From positions 16,103 to 80,102 of the forward strand of contig CAJADF010000040.1 in NCBI GenBank assembly GCA_903938485.1: a stretch of 64,000 nt of DNA, given 5' to 3'. This DNA is from an uncultured Methylococcaceae bacterium (lineage in GTDB: Bacteria; Pseudomonadota; Gammaproteobacteria; Methylococcales; Methylomonadaceae). Both the position numbers and the translations under genes were made by a program. This document shows, piece by piece, positions 9,365 through 19,282 of the stretch. The notes beneath the pieces were generated by a model, which was not told the origin of the DNA, did no database searches, and was given only the letters and a program-made list of their open reading frames with translations. Position 1 is the stretch's first letter; every line of letters begins with the position of its first letter.

Positions 9365-10966
9365 CTAGGGTTTAAGAATGGTATTGGCGGGTGGTTTAGT
9401 ATTATCGGTTTCAGGATAATCTAATGTGTAATGTAGACCACGACTTTCTTTGCGTTGTAACGCACAGCGGATGATTAATTCCGCCACAATCACTAGATTA
9501 CGTAACTCCAATAAGTCGCTGGTTACTCTAAAGTTACTGTAATAATCAGCAATTTCTTTTTTCAGTAATTTAACGCGGTTAAGCGCACGCATTAAACGTT
9601 TATCGGTTCTAACTATTCCAACATAGTCCCACATGAAATGCCTTAGTTCATTCCAGTTATGAGATACCACCACTTCTTCATCGGAATCACTTACTTGAGA
9701 CTCATCCCAATCCGGTATGGTGCATGTGATTTGGATATCTGGAAGTTTTTCTAATATGTTTTCACTGGCGCGTTCTGCAAAAACTAAACATTCTAGTAAA
9801 GAATTGCTGGCCATGCGATTGGCGCCATGTAAACCAGTACAGGCCACTTCCCCAACTGCATATAGATTATCAATATCGGTACGAGCATAGTTATCGGTAA
9901 CAACGCCACCGCAGGTGTAATGAGCAGCCGGCACAACAGGAATGGGTTGTTTTGTGATGTCAATATCAAATTCAAGACATTGTTGATAGATGGTAGGAAA
10001 GTGTTCTTTAATAAATTCTGCGGGTTTATGGCTAATATCAAGGTAGACGCATTCTATACCACGTTTTTTCATTTCATGATCTATGGCTCTAGCTACAATA
10101 TCCCTAGGCGCTAATTCGCCACGCTCATCAAATTTATGCATAAAAGACGAGCCATCACCTAGCACTAATTTACCACCTTCACCTCTTAATGCTTCGCTGA
10201 TTAAAAAATTGCGGGCTTCAGGGTGATAAAGGCAAGTGGGGTGAAATTGCATAAATTCCATATTGCTCACTTGGCAACCTGCCCGCCAAGCTAAAGCTAT
10301 GCCATCACCAGTTGAGCTGTGTGGATTAGTGCTATAATTGTATGCCATATTAGCGCCGCCCGTAGCCAATACCACGACTTTAGCTTTAATGGTTTTGACA
10401 TGGTTAGATTCTGAATCTAAAACATAAGCCCCAATGACTTGTTTTTTGTTAATATCCTTTTGTTTTTGGGTGATTAACTCAATAACACTGTGGTCTTCTA
10501 ATAAATCAATATTAGTGTGTTCTTTCGCTCTTTCAATTAATGACAATGATACGGCTTTACCGGTAGCATCAGCAGAGTGGACAATTCGACGATGCGAGTG
10601 ACCACCTTCTCGGTTTAAATGTAGTTGGATTTCACCTGCTAAATTTTGTTCTTCGGTAAAAACGACACCTTGTTCTAATAACCATTCTATGGAACTTTTA
10701 CCATGAGCTACTGTCAGTCTTACAATGTCTGGGTCACACAGTCCAGCTCCGGCATCAAGCGTATCGGCGATATGAGATTCTAAAGAATCACCTTCATCAA
10801 ATACTGCAGAAATGCCACCTTGAGCGTAGTAGGTGCTGGATGAGGTGAGTGCAAATTTAGATAAAACTGCGATGTTGTTGATTTGCTCTGCAAGTCTAAG
10901 CGCTAAACTAAGACCTGCTCCACCACTGCCAATGATAAGAACGTCATAATTTATTGAGTTGGGCAT
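9365..10966 (-). CDS. nadB: L-aspartate oxidase NadB
   Basis: This 533-residue FAD enzyme oxidises L-aspartate to iminoaspartate, the first step of NAD synthesis. The start chosen is the ATG at 10966 ([18 protein letters not shown]). The frame extends 39 codons further upstream, but that stretch lacks family character and would leave almost no room for the divergent rpoE promoter. Motifs are [11 protein letters not shown] (FAD), [41 protein letters not shown] and RMASNSLLE. No nadA or nadC is nearby. It ends at a shared bidirectional terminator. Confidence 0.95.
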   Translation of the reverse strand: MPNSINYDVLIIGSGGAGLSLALRLAEQINNIAVLSKFALTSSSTYYAQGGISAVFDEGDSLESHIADTLDAGAGLCDPDIVRLTVAHGKSSIEWLLEQGVVFTEEQNLAGEIQLHLNREGGHSHRRIVHSADATGKAVSLSLIERAKEHTNIDLLEDHSVIELITQKQKDINKKQVIGAYVLDSESNHVKTIKAKVVVLATGGANMAYNYSTNPHSSTGDGIALAWRAGCQVSNMEFMQFHPTCLYHPEARNFLISEALRGEGGKLVLGDGSSFMHKFDERGELAPRDIVARAIDHEMKKRGIECVYLDISHKPAEFIKEHFPTIYQQCLEFDIDITKQPIPVVPAAHYTCGGVVTDNYARTDIDNLYAVGEVACTGLHGANRMASNSLLECLVFAERASENILEKLPDIQITCTIPDWDESQVSDSDEEVVVSHNWNELRHFMWDYVGIVRTDKRLMRALNRVKLLKKEIADYYSNFRVTSDLLELRNLVIVAELIIRCALQRKESRGLHYTLDYPETDNTKPPANTILKP

Positions 10967-11102
10967 ATTTATAATTGTTGTAGAGTTGTAGCTTAGTCGA
11001 ACGTGATTAGGGATAATAACGCTTTTTATAGCGATAACACAATTTTGTATTGCAAAGAACTTTATGAAATTGTTTTTGTCCATTAGTTTATGAAGAGTTT
11101 CA

Positions 11103-11690
11103 GTGGCCCAACATATTAAATTTAGTGAACAATCAGACGAAGATTTGGTAACGCTTGTTCAGCAGGGTAATAAATCGGCATTTGATTTTTTGGTGCTTAA
11201 ATATCAGCACAGAATAGTACAATTGGTTAATGGCTATGTTAAAGACACTTCTGAAGCGCAAGACGTGGCTCAAGAGTCGTTTATTAAGGCTTATCGTGCT
11301 TTAGGAAGCTTTAGAGGGGACGCCGCTTTTTATACTTGGCTGTATAGAATTGCAATTAATACGGCAAAAAATTATTGCTTAGCAAAATCTAGACGTAGTG
11401 CATCTCAAGAAGTTGACATACAAGACGCTGAAGCCATAGAGCATGCGCCGCAATTACATGGATTAGAATCGCCTGAGCGGTTGTTATTAACTCAAGAAAT
11501 TATGGATACCATTAAAACAGCTTTAGCCACATTGCCAGAAGAAATGCGTGTAGCCATTGAGTTGCGTGAATTTGATGGTTTAAGTTATGAAGAAATTGCA
11601 GAGGCAATGGATTGTCCAGTGGGTACGGTACGTTCGCGCATTTTCAGGGCGCGGGCAACAATCGATAATATGATAAATCCTTTGTTATAA
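11103..11690 (+). CDS. rpoE: RNA polymerase sigma-E factor (RpoE/AlgU type)
   Basis: The 195-residue ECF sigma factor controls envelope stress. Region 2 reads [17 protein letters not shown] through [39 protein letters not shown]. Region 4 reads [43 protein letters not shown]. Both are very close to E. coli RpoE and Pseudomonas AlgU. Translation starts at GTG 11103. It is followed after 10-13 bases by its anti-sigma gene and then mucD, and is divergent from nadB. No convincing sigma-E autoregulatory promoter was seen in the gap. Confidence 0.95.
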   Translation: MAQHIKFSEQSDEDLVTLVQQGNKSAFDFLVLKYQHRIVQLVNGYVKDTSEAQDVAQESFIKAYRALGSFRGDAAFYTWLYRIAINTAKNYCLAKSRRSASQEVDIQDAEAIEHAPQLHGLESPERLLLTQEIMDTIKTALATLPEEMRVAIELREFDGLSYEEIAEAMDCPVGTVRSRIFRARATIDNMINPLL

Positions 11691-11703
11691 CTGGGAGATC
11701 TTG

Positions 11704-12267
11704 ATGAATGAAGAATTAAATCAAAAACTGTCTCTATATATTGATAACGAATTAGAGGCTAAAGAGCTATTAGCGTTTAAAAAAGAGTTGCTACAAAATT
11801 CTGATTTGCAAGCGCGATTAAAGCGTTATCAGTTAATTGGCAAAGGCATTAAGTCTGCCTCAAATGTCGTTTCAAGTGCAGGATTTTTAGAGTCAATAAA
11901 AGTTCAGTTAGAACAAGAACCTATTTATTTATTGCCAAAACAAAAAACGAAGCAAAAATACTATAAGCAATTAGCTTTAGCGGCTTCTATTATGACAGTA
12001 GCCGTAATATCGGCGTATTCAGTTAAGTTTATTCAACAAGGCCCTCAAGAAATTGCGGTGTTGCAAGAAGCTAAAAATGCAGCCGCAAAAACGCCGGTTG
12101 ACAAAATGGTGGCGGATAAAACACAACCAAATTCGTCGTCCACATTTGAGTATCCTTTAAATAAACAAATTAATGATTATTTGCAGGCTCATAATGATGG
12201 TTTAAAGACCACTCCTGACTTAACTTATCAGCCTTATACTCAGTTAAGTTCATATAATCAGCGATAA
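11704..12267 (+). CDS. rseA: Anti-sigma-E factor RseA/MucA
   Basis: The 187-residue single-pass membrane protein should hold RpoE inactive in the cytoplasm until regulated proteolysis. The N-terminal domain NEELNQKLSLYIDNELEAKELLAFKKELL matches the RseA/MucA N-terminal fold. One membrane helix follows at about residues 86-106 (LALAASIMTVAVISAYSVKFI), and then a poorly conserved periplasmic tail. A TTG sits immediately before the chosen ATG and could also initiate. It lies between rpoE and mucD. Family identity rests on the N-terminal domain plus position. Confidence 0.9.
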   Translation: MNEELNQKLSLYIDNELEAKELLAFKKELLQNSDLQARLKRYQLIGKGIKSASNVVSSAGFLESIKVQLEQEPIYLLPKQKTKQKYYKQLALAASIMTVAVISAYSVKFIQQGPQEIAVLQEAKNAAAKTPVDKMVADKTQPNSSSTFEYPLNKQINDYLQAHNDGLKTTPDLTYQPYTQLSSYNQR

Positions 12268-12303
12268 CTATAAGTTTTATTTATCTTTATTAATGGAGTT
12301 TTT

Positions 12304-13716
12304 ATGTTTAAGAAATTAGGATGGAGTGTTTTTCTAATATTTCTATTTAATCAAAATGGTTTTGCACAATTGCCTGATTTTACCCAAATGGTAAAAACCA
12401 ATGGTGTAGCAGTTGTTAACATTAGTACGACTCAAAAAACCAAATCCGAATTACCCGATGCTCAAAAACAACCGCCATTGCCTGAGGGTATGCCACCAGA
12501 GATGGAAGAGTTGTTTAAACATTTTTATAATAATCCAGATGGTGGTAATGGCGGAGGTAACGGCGGAGAAGCTCAGTCATTAGGTTCTGGTTTTATTATC
12601 TCTAAAGATGGTTATGTATTAACCAATCACCACGTTGTAAAAGACGCGGATGAAATTATTGTTAAATTTTCAGATAGACGAGAATTAGTGGCCAAATTAA
12701 TTGGTTCAGATGAGCGTACTGATGTAGCTGTTTTAAAAGTAGACGCTAATGATTTACCTGCTGTGTCTATTGGTGATCCTAATAAACTGCAAGTGGGTGA
12801 GTGGGTTTTAGCGATTGGTTCTCCGTTTGGTTTTGAGCAATCGGTTACTGCAGGTATTGTTAGCGCCAAAGGCCGTAGTTTACCTGGTGGGAATTATGTG
12901 CCTTTTATACAAACGGATGTGGCCATTAATCCAGGCAATTCAGGTGGCCCATTATTTAACATGGAAGGTCAAGTTGTCGGTATCAACTCACAAATTTATA
13001 GCCGTACAGGTGGTTTCATGGGGCTATCATTCTCTATACCCATGGATGTGGTAATGAATGTAGTTAATCAAATTAAATCTAATGGCAAAGCTGCTCATGG
13101 TTGGTTAGGCGTGCAAATTCAGGATGTAACGCGTGAACTTGCCGAATCATTTGGGATGAAAAAACCACAAGGGGCTTTAGTTTCAAAGATTATGCCAGGT
13201 AGTCCAGCAGAAAAAGCAGCCATACAAATTGGTGACATTATTATTGAATTTAATGGTTTATCTATCGATAAATCAGGTGATTTACCGCCAATGGTGGGTA
13301 TGACGCCTATTAATGATAAAGCAACCCTTAAGATATTACGCCAAGGTTCTGAAAAAACAGTAAATTTTGATATTGGTTTACTTCCAGACCAAGCGGGTAA
13401 AGTGGAACCTAATAAAGTTGAAAAAGCAAAAGTAGCTGATCGCATTGGTTTAACTGTTTCTGATTTGAAACCGGAAGAAAAAGAAGCCTTACAAATTACT
13501 AAAGGTGGTGTATTGGTTCAAATTGTTGCTAATGGTGCCGCTAAAAATGCTGGGATTTTACAAGGTGATGTTATCTTACGTATTGCTAATGTAGTAATTT
13601 CTGATGTGGCAAGTTTTGAGAAAGCCGTAAAAGATATTCCGGTGGGTAAATCAGTGGCTTTATTGATTCAGCGACGAGGAAGTCCCGCTTTTATAGCGCT
13701 TAAAATAGATAAGTAG
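12304..13716 (+). CDS. mucD: Do-family periplasmic serine protease (MucD/DegP)
   Basis: This 470-residue exported protease/chaperone degrades misfolded envelope proteins. The N-terminal signal peptide ends near FAQ (residue about 22). The catalytic triad is visible: His in LTNHHVV, Asp in RTDVAVLKV and Ser in NPGNSGGPLF. Two PDZ domains follow (about residues 260-350 and 375-465). A Gly-rich insertion (GGNGGGNGGE) precedes the protease domain. It ends the rpoE-rseA operon and is followed by an intrinsic terminator. The rpoE-rseA-mucD order without rseB/mucB between is notable. Confidence 0.95.
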   Translation: MFKKLGWSVFLIFLFNQNGFAQLPDFTQMVKTNGVAVVNISTTQKTKSELPDAQKQPPLPEGMPPEMEELFKHFYNNPDGGNGGGNGGEAQSLGSGFIISKDGYVLTNHHVVKDADEIIVKFSDRRELVAKLIGSDERTDVAVLKVDANDLPAVSIGDPNKLQVGEWVLAIGSPFGFEQSVTAGIVSAKGRSLPGGNYVPFIQTDVAINPGNSGGPLFNMEGQVVGINSQIYSRTGGFMGLSFSIPMDVVMNVVNQIKSNGKAAHGWLGVQIQDVTRELAESFGMKKPQGALVSKIMPGSPAEKAAIQIGDIIIEFNGLSIDKSGDLPPMVGMTPINDKATLKILRQGSEKTVNFDIGLLPDQAGKVEPNKVEKAKVADRIGLTVSDLKPEEKEALQITKGGVLVQIVANGAAKNAGILQGDVILRIANVVISDVASFEKAVKDIPVGKSVALLIQRRGSPAFIALKIDK

Positions 13717-13740
13717 TTTTATTAAGTCGATTAAAAAACT

Positions 13741-13770
13741 AAAGCCCTACACCAAAGTGTGGGGCTTTTT
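13741..13770 (+). terminator. Intrinsic terminator after mucD
   Basis: A 12-bp stem (AAAGCCCTACAC / GTGTGGGGCTTT, one G:U pair) with a CAAA-type loop runs straight into T-residues. It sits 24 bases past the mucD stop. The longest possible prmB frame would start inside it (13759), which argues for the later prmB start. Confidence 0.9.
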
Positions 13771-13854
13771 GCTGTAAACATTCCACAGTTTTGCTTATTT
13801 AGTTTAAAATCGTCGGACTTATTTGGCACCGATTTTTTTAAGATAAATAATAAA

Positions 13855-14787
13855 ATGCAAACCCCTGCAAGTGAAATCATATCCACCTTATCAACCGTTC
13901 GAGATTATATTCGTTGGGCATCAAGTCGTTTTACAGAAGCGCAAATAAGCTTTGGTCAGGGCACTGTTGCTGCACTGGATGAAGCTGCAGCTTTAGTATT
14001 ATTTACGCTGCATCAGCCTTATAACTTATCTGAAGAGTATTTTGATTGTGTGTTAACCCTTCAAGAGCGCCAAGCCGTCATTGATATTGTTGATAGACGC
14101 ATTAATGATAGAATTCCGGCCGCGTATTTAACCAACGAATCTATTTTTGCGGGTTTGTCTTTTTATGTAGATTCTAGAGTATTAGTGCCTAGGTCACCTA
14201 TTGCCGAACTCATTGAACAACGCTTTGCGCCTTGGGTAGAAGAAGAGAGCGTAACGCGCATTTTAGATTTATGTACGGGTAGTGCCTGCATTGCCTGTGC
14301 TTGTGCTTATGCTTTTCCCCAGGCTTGGGTCGATGCAGTTGATTTATCTGCAGATGCCTTGGCTGTCGCTGAGATTAATGTTCAAAATCATCAATTAGAA
14401 GATTCGGTGACTTTATATCAATCCGATTTATTTACCGATTTAATTGTTCACCCCTACGATATTATTGTTAGCAATCCACCTTATGTCGCTCAGCAAGAAT
14501 GGGAACAGTTGCCACAAGAATATCATTTGGAACCTGATATGGCCTTTAAAGGGGGCGTGACGGGTTTAGATTTAGTGATACGCATTCTGGTAGATGCTAA
14601 TGCGTATTTAGCAGAGCAGGGCATTTTAGTAGTTGAAGTAGGTAGCAGTGCCCAAACATTACAAGATACTTTCCCAGATGTGCCGTTTTATTGGTTAACC
14701 TTTGAAAGAGGCGGAGATGGTGTGTTCTTATTAACAGCAGAACAAGTTGATCATTATCACGAATTATTTTTAGCGGCTTTAGGTTAA
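13855..14787 (+). CDS. prmB: 50S ribosomal protein L3 N5-glutamine methyltransferase PrmB
   Basis: This 310-residue SAM-dependent enzyme methylates a glutamine of ribosomal protein L3. The start is the ATG at 13855; the 32-codon upstream extension overlaps the mucD terminator. The SAM site is [15 protein letters not shown] and the catalytic motif NPPY is in [13 protein letters not shown] following [14 protein letters not shown] is typical of PrmB/PrmC. The order prmB-aroC, with one base between the genes, is conserved in gammaproteobacteria and separates this enzyme from its paralogue PrmC. Confidence 0.93.
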   Translation: MQTPASEIISTLSTVRDYIRWASSRFTEAQISFGQGTVAALDEAAALVLFTLHQPYNLSEEYFDCVLTLQERQAVIDIVDRRINDRIPAAYLTNESIFAGLSFYVDSRVLVPRSPIAELIEQRFAPWVEEESVTRILDLCTGSACIACACAYAFPQAWVDAVDLSADALAVAEINVQNHQLEDSVTLYQSDLFTDLIVHPYDIIVSNPPYVAQQEWEQLPQEYHLEPDMAFKGGVTGLDLVIRILVDANAYLAEQGILVVEVGSSAQTLQDTFPDVPFYWLTFERGGDGVFLLTAEQVDHYHELFLAALG

Positions 14788-14788
14788 T

Positions 14789-15877
14789 ATGTCAGGAAAT
14801 ACATTAGGAAAACTTTTTACCGTCACCTCTTTTGGGGAGAGTCATGGTCCAGCGATTGGTTGTATTGTTGATGGTTGCCCTCCAGGAATGTCTTTATCGG
14901 AAGCCGATTTACAAGAAGATTTAGATCGCAGGAAACCCGGTACCTCAAGGCATACTACGCAACGTCGTGAGGCGGATGAAGTTAAAATATTATCCGGTGT
15001 GTTTGAAGGTAAAACCACGGGTACACCGATTAGTTTAATCATTGAGAATACCGATCAGCGTTCTAAAGATTATTCAAAAATTGCTGAAACTTTTAGACCC
15101 GGTCATGCCGATTATACCTATCAACAAAAATATGGTTTTAGAGATTACCGGGGCGGTGGTCGTTCATCGGCAAGAGAAACGGCCATGCGTGTTGCGGCGG
15201 GCGGTATTGCAAAGAAATATTTAAAAGAGCAATTTGATATTGAGATTCGCGGCTATTTGTCGCAACTCGGTCCCATCAAAATTGAGAAATTAGATTGGTC
15301 TATTATTGATAGTAATCCGTTTTTCTGTCCAGATGCCGACAAAGTTCCAGAGATGGAAGCTTATATGGATGCCTTGCGTAAGGAAGGTGAATCTATAGGC
15401 GCAAGAATTGAAGTGGTTGCAACTAACGTGCCTCCGGGTTTGGGTGAACCTATATTTGATCGTTTAGATGCAGACTTAGCGCATGCTTTGATGAGTATTA
15501 ATGCCGTTAAAGGTGTGGAGATTGGTGATGGTTTTGCCTGTATCGATACTAAAGGCACTCAGTTTAGAGATGAAATTACGCCAGATGGTTTTTTAAGTAA
15601 TCATGCCGGCGGAATCTTAGGCGGAATTTCTAGCGGTCAAAATGTGGTGGCTAGTATTGCACTGAAACCTACCGCGAGTTTAAGGTTATCTGGTAAAAGT
15701 ATTAATGTGCATGGCGAAGCCATTGATGTTGTGACGGAAGGTCGTCATGATCCTTGTGTGGGGATTCGAGCAACTCCTATTGCAGAAGCGATGATGGCTT
15801 TAGTTTTAATGGATCATTTATTACGACATCGCGCACAAAATACTAACGTTAGATCTGGTTTAGCTATTCTTCGTTAA
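14789..15877 (+). CDS. aroC: Chorismate synthase AroC
   Basis: The 362-residue enzyme converts 5-enolpyruvylshikimate-3-phosphate to chorismate using reduced FMN, the last shikimate-pathway step. Signatures are [19 protein letters not shown] at the N-terminus, [23 protein letters not shown] in the middle and [18 protein letters not shown] at the C-terminus; all three family patterns are intact. It starts one base after prmB and is followed by a hairpin. Length and motifs are normal. Confidence 0.97.
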   Translation: MSGNTLGKLFTVTSFGESHGPAIGCIVDGCPPGMSLSEADLQEDLDRRKPGTSRHTTQRREADEVKILSGVFEGKTTGTPISLIIENTDQRSKDYSKIAETFRPGHADYTYQQKYGFRDYRGGGRSSARETAMRVAAGGIAKKYLKEQFDIEIRGYLSQLGPIKIEKLDWSIIDSNPFFCPDADKVPEMEAYMDALRKEGESIGARIEVVATNVPPGLGEPIFDRLDADLAHALMSINAVKGVEIGDGFACIDTKGTQFRDEITPDGFLSNHAGGILGGISSGQNVVASIALKPTASLRLSGKSINVHGEAIDVVTEGRHDPCVGIRATPIAEAMMALVLMDHLLRHRAQNTNVRSGLAILR

Positions 15878-15882
15878 GCACT

Positions 15883-15912
15883 TATAGGGTAACCATTACT
15901 GGTTGCCCTATA
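15883..15912. repeat. 13-bp inverted repeat after aroC
   Basis: TATAGGGTAACCA and TGGTTGCCCTATA form a stem with one G:U pair and a 4-base loop, directly after the aroC stop. There is no T-tract, so it may be an attenuating or RNA-stabilising hairpin rather than a classical terminator. Confidence 0.5.
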
Positions 15913-15941
15913 GGCAGGGATTATTATTACCCGAAACAATC

Positions 15942-17105
15942 ATGACTATTCCATACTGGCGTTTATCCGCTTTATATTTTTTTTATTTTGCCAGCGTAGG
16001 TGCTTTTGTACCCTATTGGAGCTTATATCTAAAGCATAGTGGTTTTAATCCGGCTGAAATAGGCCAACTTTCTGCAATGATGTTAAGTACAAAAATTATT
16101 GCGCCTAATGTATGGGGGTGGATAGCAGATCACAGCGGTAGAAGTTTACGCATGATTCGCCTAGCGTCAATACTTACTGCAGTATTCTTTACGGGTTTTT
16201 TGTGGGTGGAGCAGTATGTATGGTTTGCTGTTTTAATTATCATGTTTAGTTTTTTTTGGAATGCTGTATTACCTCAGTTTGAAGCCATAACACTTTATCA
16301 TTTAAGAGCCCAATCTTATCGTTATAGTCAAATAAGGTTATGGGGGTCGGTGGGTTTTATCCTAACAGTACTGGGCTTAGGTTGGTTTTTTGAGCAGCAG
16401 TCTATCCAAGGTTTGGTGCACTGTTTGTTAGGTTTATTAGTCTTAAGTGCAATAACGACCTTAACTAAACTAGAAGTAAAGCTGAATAAATCAGAAACAA
16501 TTTCCTTAAAAATATTGCCAATACTAAAAAAGCCAGAAGTATTAGTGTTTTTATTAGTAAATATCTTAGTGCAGATTTCTCATGCTCCGTATTATGTTTT
16601 TTACTCTATTTATCTTAAACATCATCAATATGGATCAACTTTAATTGGTGCGCTTTGGGCCCTGGGTGTAGGCGCTGAAATAGTGTTGTTTATCTTTATG
16701 AAGCCTCTATTAACAGAATTTTCATTGAGATCCATTTTATTATTAAGTTTATTTCTTGCAGTTGTGCGATGGTTACTTATTGCATGGTTTCCTGAACAGT
16801 TGCCTATTTTAGTGTTTGGACAATTGTTGCATGCCGCAACTTTTGGCGGGACTCATGTGGTGGCTATACATTTTGTTCATCAATACTTTGGAGATCATCA
16901 TCAAGGCAAAGGGCAGGCTATATACAATAGTTTAAGTTTTGGTATTGGTGGAGTCTTAGGCAGTTTTTATAGTGGATACTACTGGGAGTATTTGGGCGGT
17001 AATGTGATATTTTCTATTGCGGCTAGTTGTTGTGTATTGGCTTTTTTAAGCACTTATTTGGGAATAGGAAGGAAAAATAAGCAGCTTAAGCAGGTCTTAG
17101 GATAA
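15942..17105 (+). CDS. MFS transporter of the PPP/HcaT type
   Basis: The 387-residue inner-membrane protein has about 12 hydrophobic helices. It begins TIPYWRLSALYFFYFASVGAFVPYWSLYLK, characteristic of the phenylpropionate-permease-like (PPP) branch of the major facilitator superfamily. The ATG at 15942 is preferred over a TTG/ATG-type extension 13 codons upstream, which overlaps the hairpin after aroC. Motif A-like NVWGWIADHSGR lies after helix 2. The substrate cannot be told from sequence; close relatives are generally uncharacterised. It lies between aroC and lpxK on the same strand. Confidence 0.82.
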   Translation: MTIPYWRLSALYFFYFASVGAFVPYWSLYLKHSGFNPAEIGQLSAMMLSTKIIAPNVWGWIADHSGRSLRMIRLASILTAVFFTGFLWVEQYVWFAVLIIMFSFFWNAVLPQFEAITLYHLRAQSYRYSQIRLWGSVGFILTVLGLGWFFEQQSIQGLVHCLLGLLVLSAITTLTKLEVKLNKSETISLKILPILKKPEVLVFLLVNILVQISHAPYYVFYSIYLKHHQYGSTLIGALWALGVGAEIVLFIFMKPLLTEFSLRSILLLSLFLAVVRWLLIAWFPEQLPILVFGQLLHAATFGGTHVVAIHFVHQYFGDHHQGKGQAIYNSLSFGIGGVLGSFYSGYYWEYLGGNVIFSIAASCCVLAFLSTYLGIGRKNKQLKQVLG

Positions 17106-17138
17106 AATACCTAAGATTATTGCCATTTAATAAACATC

Positions 17139-18134
17139 ATGAATAAAACTTTTACGCGTTGGATAACTGATGTTTGGTACGAGGATCATTTTATCGGTGC
17201 ATGGTTAATGCCCTTTGGTTTTTTATTTAGCGATGTGGTTAAGTTTAGAAAGTTTCTATATCGCATAGGGATTTTAAAGCGACATAAACTTTCTGTGCCT
17301 GTTGTGGTGGTGGGTAATATTACCGTAGGGGGAACAGGGAAGACCCCGTTGACAATTTGGTTGGCTAAGTTGCTTCAAGAGTCAGGATTTAAACCCGGTA
17401 TTATTAGTCGAGGCTATGGTGGTCAAGCTGAAGTTTGGCCACAACGCGTAACTGCCGAGAGCGATCCTCATTTTATTGGTGATGAGGCTTTATTAATGGC
17501 AAAACAAACTGGTTGTCCTATTGCAGTAGGTCCTGTGCGAGTGGACGCAGCAAAATTGTTAATTTCTGAAGCGGGTTGTGACCTTATTATTTCTGATGAT
17601 GGTTTGCAGCATTATGCGTTAAATAGGGATATAGAGATTGCAGTCGTTGATGGTGAACGTCGTTTTGGCAATGGTTATTGTTTACCCGCTGGGCCATTAC
17701 GTGAACCCATTGATCGATTAAGAAGCGTTGATTTTGTTATGGTCAACGGCGAAACTTATGAGGAAAACGAATTAGCGATGCGCTTAATCGGTGATGAGTT
17801 GGTTAATTGTCGTACGGGTACAATAAAAAAATTATCTGATTTTAAAGGGGTTGATTGTCACGCCTTAGCTGGTATTGGTAATCCGAAGCGTTTTTTTAAC
17901 GCGCTGGAATTAGCGGGCATCAAATGCAAAGCCCATGGTTTTCCTGATCATCATCAATATCAGTCTAATGAAATAGTTTTCGGTGATGATAAACCCATTC
18001 TTATGACCGAAAAAGATGCCGTAAAATGTATGGGTTTTGCCAGTGAACAGCATTGGTATTTGCCGGTAAAAGTCGTTCCTGATTCTTCGTTTTCAGAACA
18101 ATTCTTAAATTTATTAAAGAGAAAAGCATGTTAG
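17139..18134 (+). CDS. lpxK: Tetraacyldisaccharide 4'-kinase LpxK
   Basis: This 331-residue membrane-associated kinase phosphorylates the lipid A disaccharide precursor (lipid IVA formation). It has an N-terminal hydrophobic helix, the Walker A motif [14 protein letters not shown] (about residues 59-72), the GDEALLMA and DDGLQHY motifs, and MTEKDAVKC near the end. It overlaps ycaR by 7 bases. The lpxK-ycaR-kdsB order links lipid A and Kdo synthesis as in other gammaproteobacteria. Confidence 0.96.
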   Translation: MNKTFTRWITDVWYEDHFIGAWLMPFGFLFSDVVKFRKFLYRIGILKRHKLSVPVVVVGNITVGGTGKTPLTIWLAKLLQESGFKPGIISRGYGGQAEVWPQRVTAESDPHFIGDEALLMAKQTGCPIAVGPVRVDAAKLLISEAGCDLIISDDGLQHYALNRDIEIAVVDGERRFGNGYCLPAGPLREPIDRLRSVDFVMVNGETYEENELAMRLIGDELVNCRTGTIKKLSDFKGVDCHALAGIGNPKRFFNALELAGIKCKAHGFPDHHQYQSNEIVFGDDKPILMTEKDAVKCMGFASEQHWYLPVKVVPDSSFSEQFLNLLKRKAC

Positions 18135-18322
18135 ATACTAAATTACTGGATATTTTGGCTTGTCCGCTTTGCAAGAGTTCCTTGTATTATGATAAGGCTA
18201 AAGATGAATTAATTTGCCGTGCTGACCGTTTAGCATTTCCTGTTAGAGATGGCATTCCTGTAATGCTTGAAGATGAAGCTCGTGCGCTAAGTAGCGAAGA
18301 AACAGACGCTTTATATAAATGA
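18128..18322 (+). CDS. ycaR: Trm112-family small protein (YcaR)
   Basis: The 64-residue protein has the family signature [14 protein letters not shown] and [19 protein letters not shown]. Trm112-like proteins act as small activating partners of methyltransferases in other systems, but the role of the bacterial YcaR form is unproven. Only the first CxxC pair is present, as is usual for this group. It overlaps lpxK at the 5' end and kdsB at the 3' end (ATGA), so all three are translationally coupled. Confidence 0.92.
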   Translation: MLDTKLLDILACPLCKSSLYYDKAKDELICRADRLAFPVRDGIPVMLEDEARALSSEETDALYK

Positions 18323-19086
18323 GTGTGGCGTACAAAGTAGTTATTCCGGCTCGGTTTGCCTCGACACGCTTACCAGGCAAACCTCTACTTGATCTCGCGG
18401 GTAAACCAATGATCGCTCATGTTTGTGAGCGTGCGCAAGAAGCCGGTGCTGAAGAAATTGTAGTAGCTACCGATAATGTGCAGATACAAAAAGTTGTCAG
18501 TGCTTTAGGTATTCGGGTAGTTATGACAAACCCTAATCATCAGAGTGGCACCGAAAGAATTGCCGAAGTGGCAAAGTTATGTGGCTGGAGTGCCGATCAA
18601 ATCATTGTTAATTTACAAGGTGATGAACCTTTAATTCCACCCCGCTTAATTAGCCAAGTTGCTCAGGCTCTAGCGAACCAAAAATTAGCCGGAGTTGCGA
18701 CTTTAGCCGCTAAAATTAAAAATGCCGAAGAGATATTTAACCCAAATGCGGTTAAAGTAGTGCTCAATAAGCTAGGTTATGCTTTATATTTTAGTCGTGC
18801 ACCGATTCCTTGGGAGCGTGATTGTTTTTTGCTTTCAGGAGCTGAGCCTTCCGGTAAAATAGACTATCTACGCCATATTGGTATGTATGCTTATACCGTA
18901 AGTTTTTTAGAGCGCTATTGTGCTTGGCAGCCTTCTACATTAGAAACTATAGAAGCCTTAGAGCAGCTCAGAATTCTTTGGCAGGGTGAAGCCATTGCGG
19001 TTAGCGTGGTTGATAAAACACCACAAGCAGGTGTTGATACGCCAGAAGACTTAGCCAGAGTCTCAAAAATATTAGCTTTAAATTAA
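18319..19086 (+). CDS. kdsB: 3-deoxy-manno-octulosonate cytidylyltransferase KdsB
   Basis: The 255-residue enzyme activates Kdo to CMP-Kdo for lipopolysaccharide inner core synthesis. It has [15 protein letters not shown] at the N-terminus, the nucleotide-binding GDEPLI, and [12 protein letters not shown] with [13 protein letters not shown]. Length is normal. The ATG overlaps the ycaR stop by four bases. An AT-rich inverted repeat spans the stop codon. Confidence 0.96.
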   Translation: MSVAYKVVIPARFASTRLPGKPLLDLAGKPMIAHVCERAQEAGAEEIVVATDNVQIQKVVSALGIRVVMTNPNHQSGTERIAEVAKLCGWSADQIIVNLQGDEPLIPPRLISQVAQALANQKLAGVATLAAKIKNAEEIFNPNAVKVVLNKLGYALYFSRAPIPWERDCFLLSGAEPSGKIDYLRHIGMYAYTVSFLERYCAWQPSTLETIEALEQLRILWQGEAIAVSVVDKTPQAGVDTPEDLARVSKILALN

Positions 19087-19104
19087 ACAGCTTTTAATTT
19101 AAAG
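19076..19104. repeat. 12-bp perfect inverted repeat spanning the kdsB stop
   Basis: CTTTAAATTAAA and TTTAATTTAAAG are separated by 5 bases. The stem is purely AT-rich apart from the ends and lacks a T-tract, so termination here would be weak. Confidence 0.4.
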
Positions 19105-19159
19105 AATCTATTAAATTGATAGAGTTACTGAACATATTAAGCCTAAATGGTGCTAATAT

Positions 19160-19188
19160 TTGACATTAAAGATTAATATCAGTAACTT
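19160..19188 (+). promoter_or_regulatory. Candidate promoter upstream of alaC
   Basis: A perfect TTGACA (19160-19165) with a 17-base spacer and TAACTT (19183-19188) lies 95 bases before the alaC start. The -35 is ideal and the -10 is poor. The rest of the 196-base gap contains several GTTACT/AGTAAC copies but no recognised operator. Confidence 0.35.
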
Positions 19189-19282
19189 AAGTTGTTTTTT
19201 TGTAACTTTCTGGATTATTTAGCTGTAATGGGAGTTACTTTTTTTTAATCTTACTCATACTTGGGTTGTTCAAGAACTGTTA

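Noticed and set aside
10967..11083. 39-codon upstream extension of nadB
   Set aside because: The residues do not resemble the NadB N-terminus, and [16 protein letters not shown] gives the usual length and FAD motif position.
11057..11083. Sigma-E-type promoter (GAACTT with TCCAT) before rpoE
   Set aside because: The -35-like GAACTT is good, but the -10 matches only two of five bases, so autoregulation is not supported.
13759..13854. 32-codon upstream extension of prmB
   Set aside because: It starts inside the mucD terminator hairpin and lacks family character.
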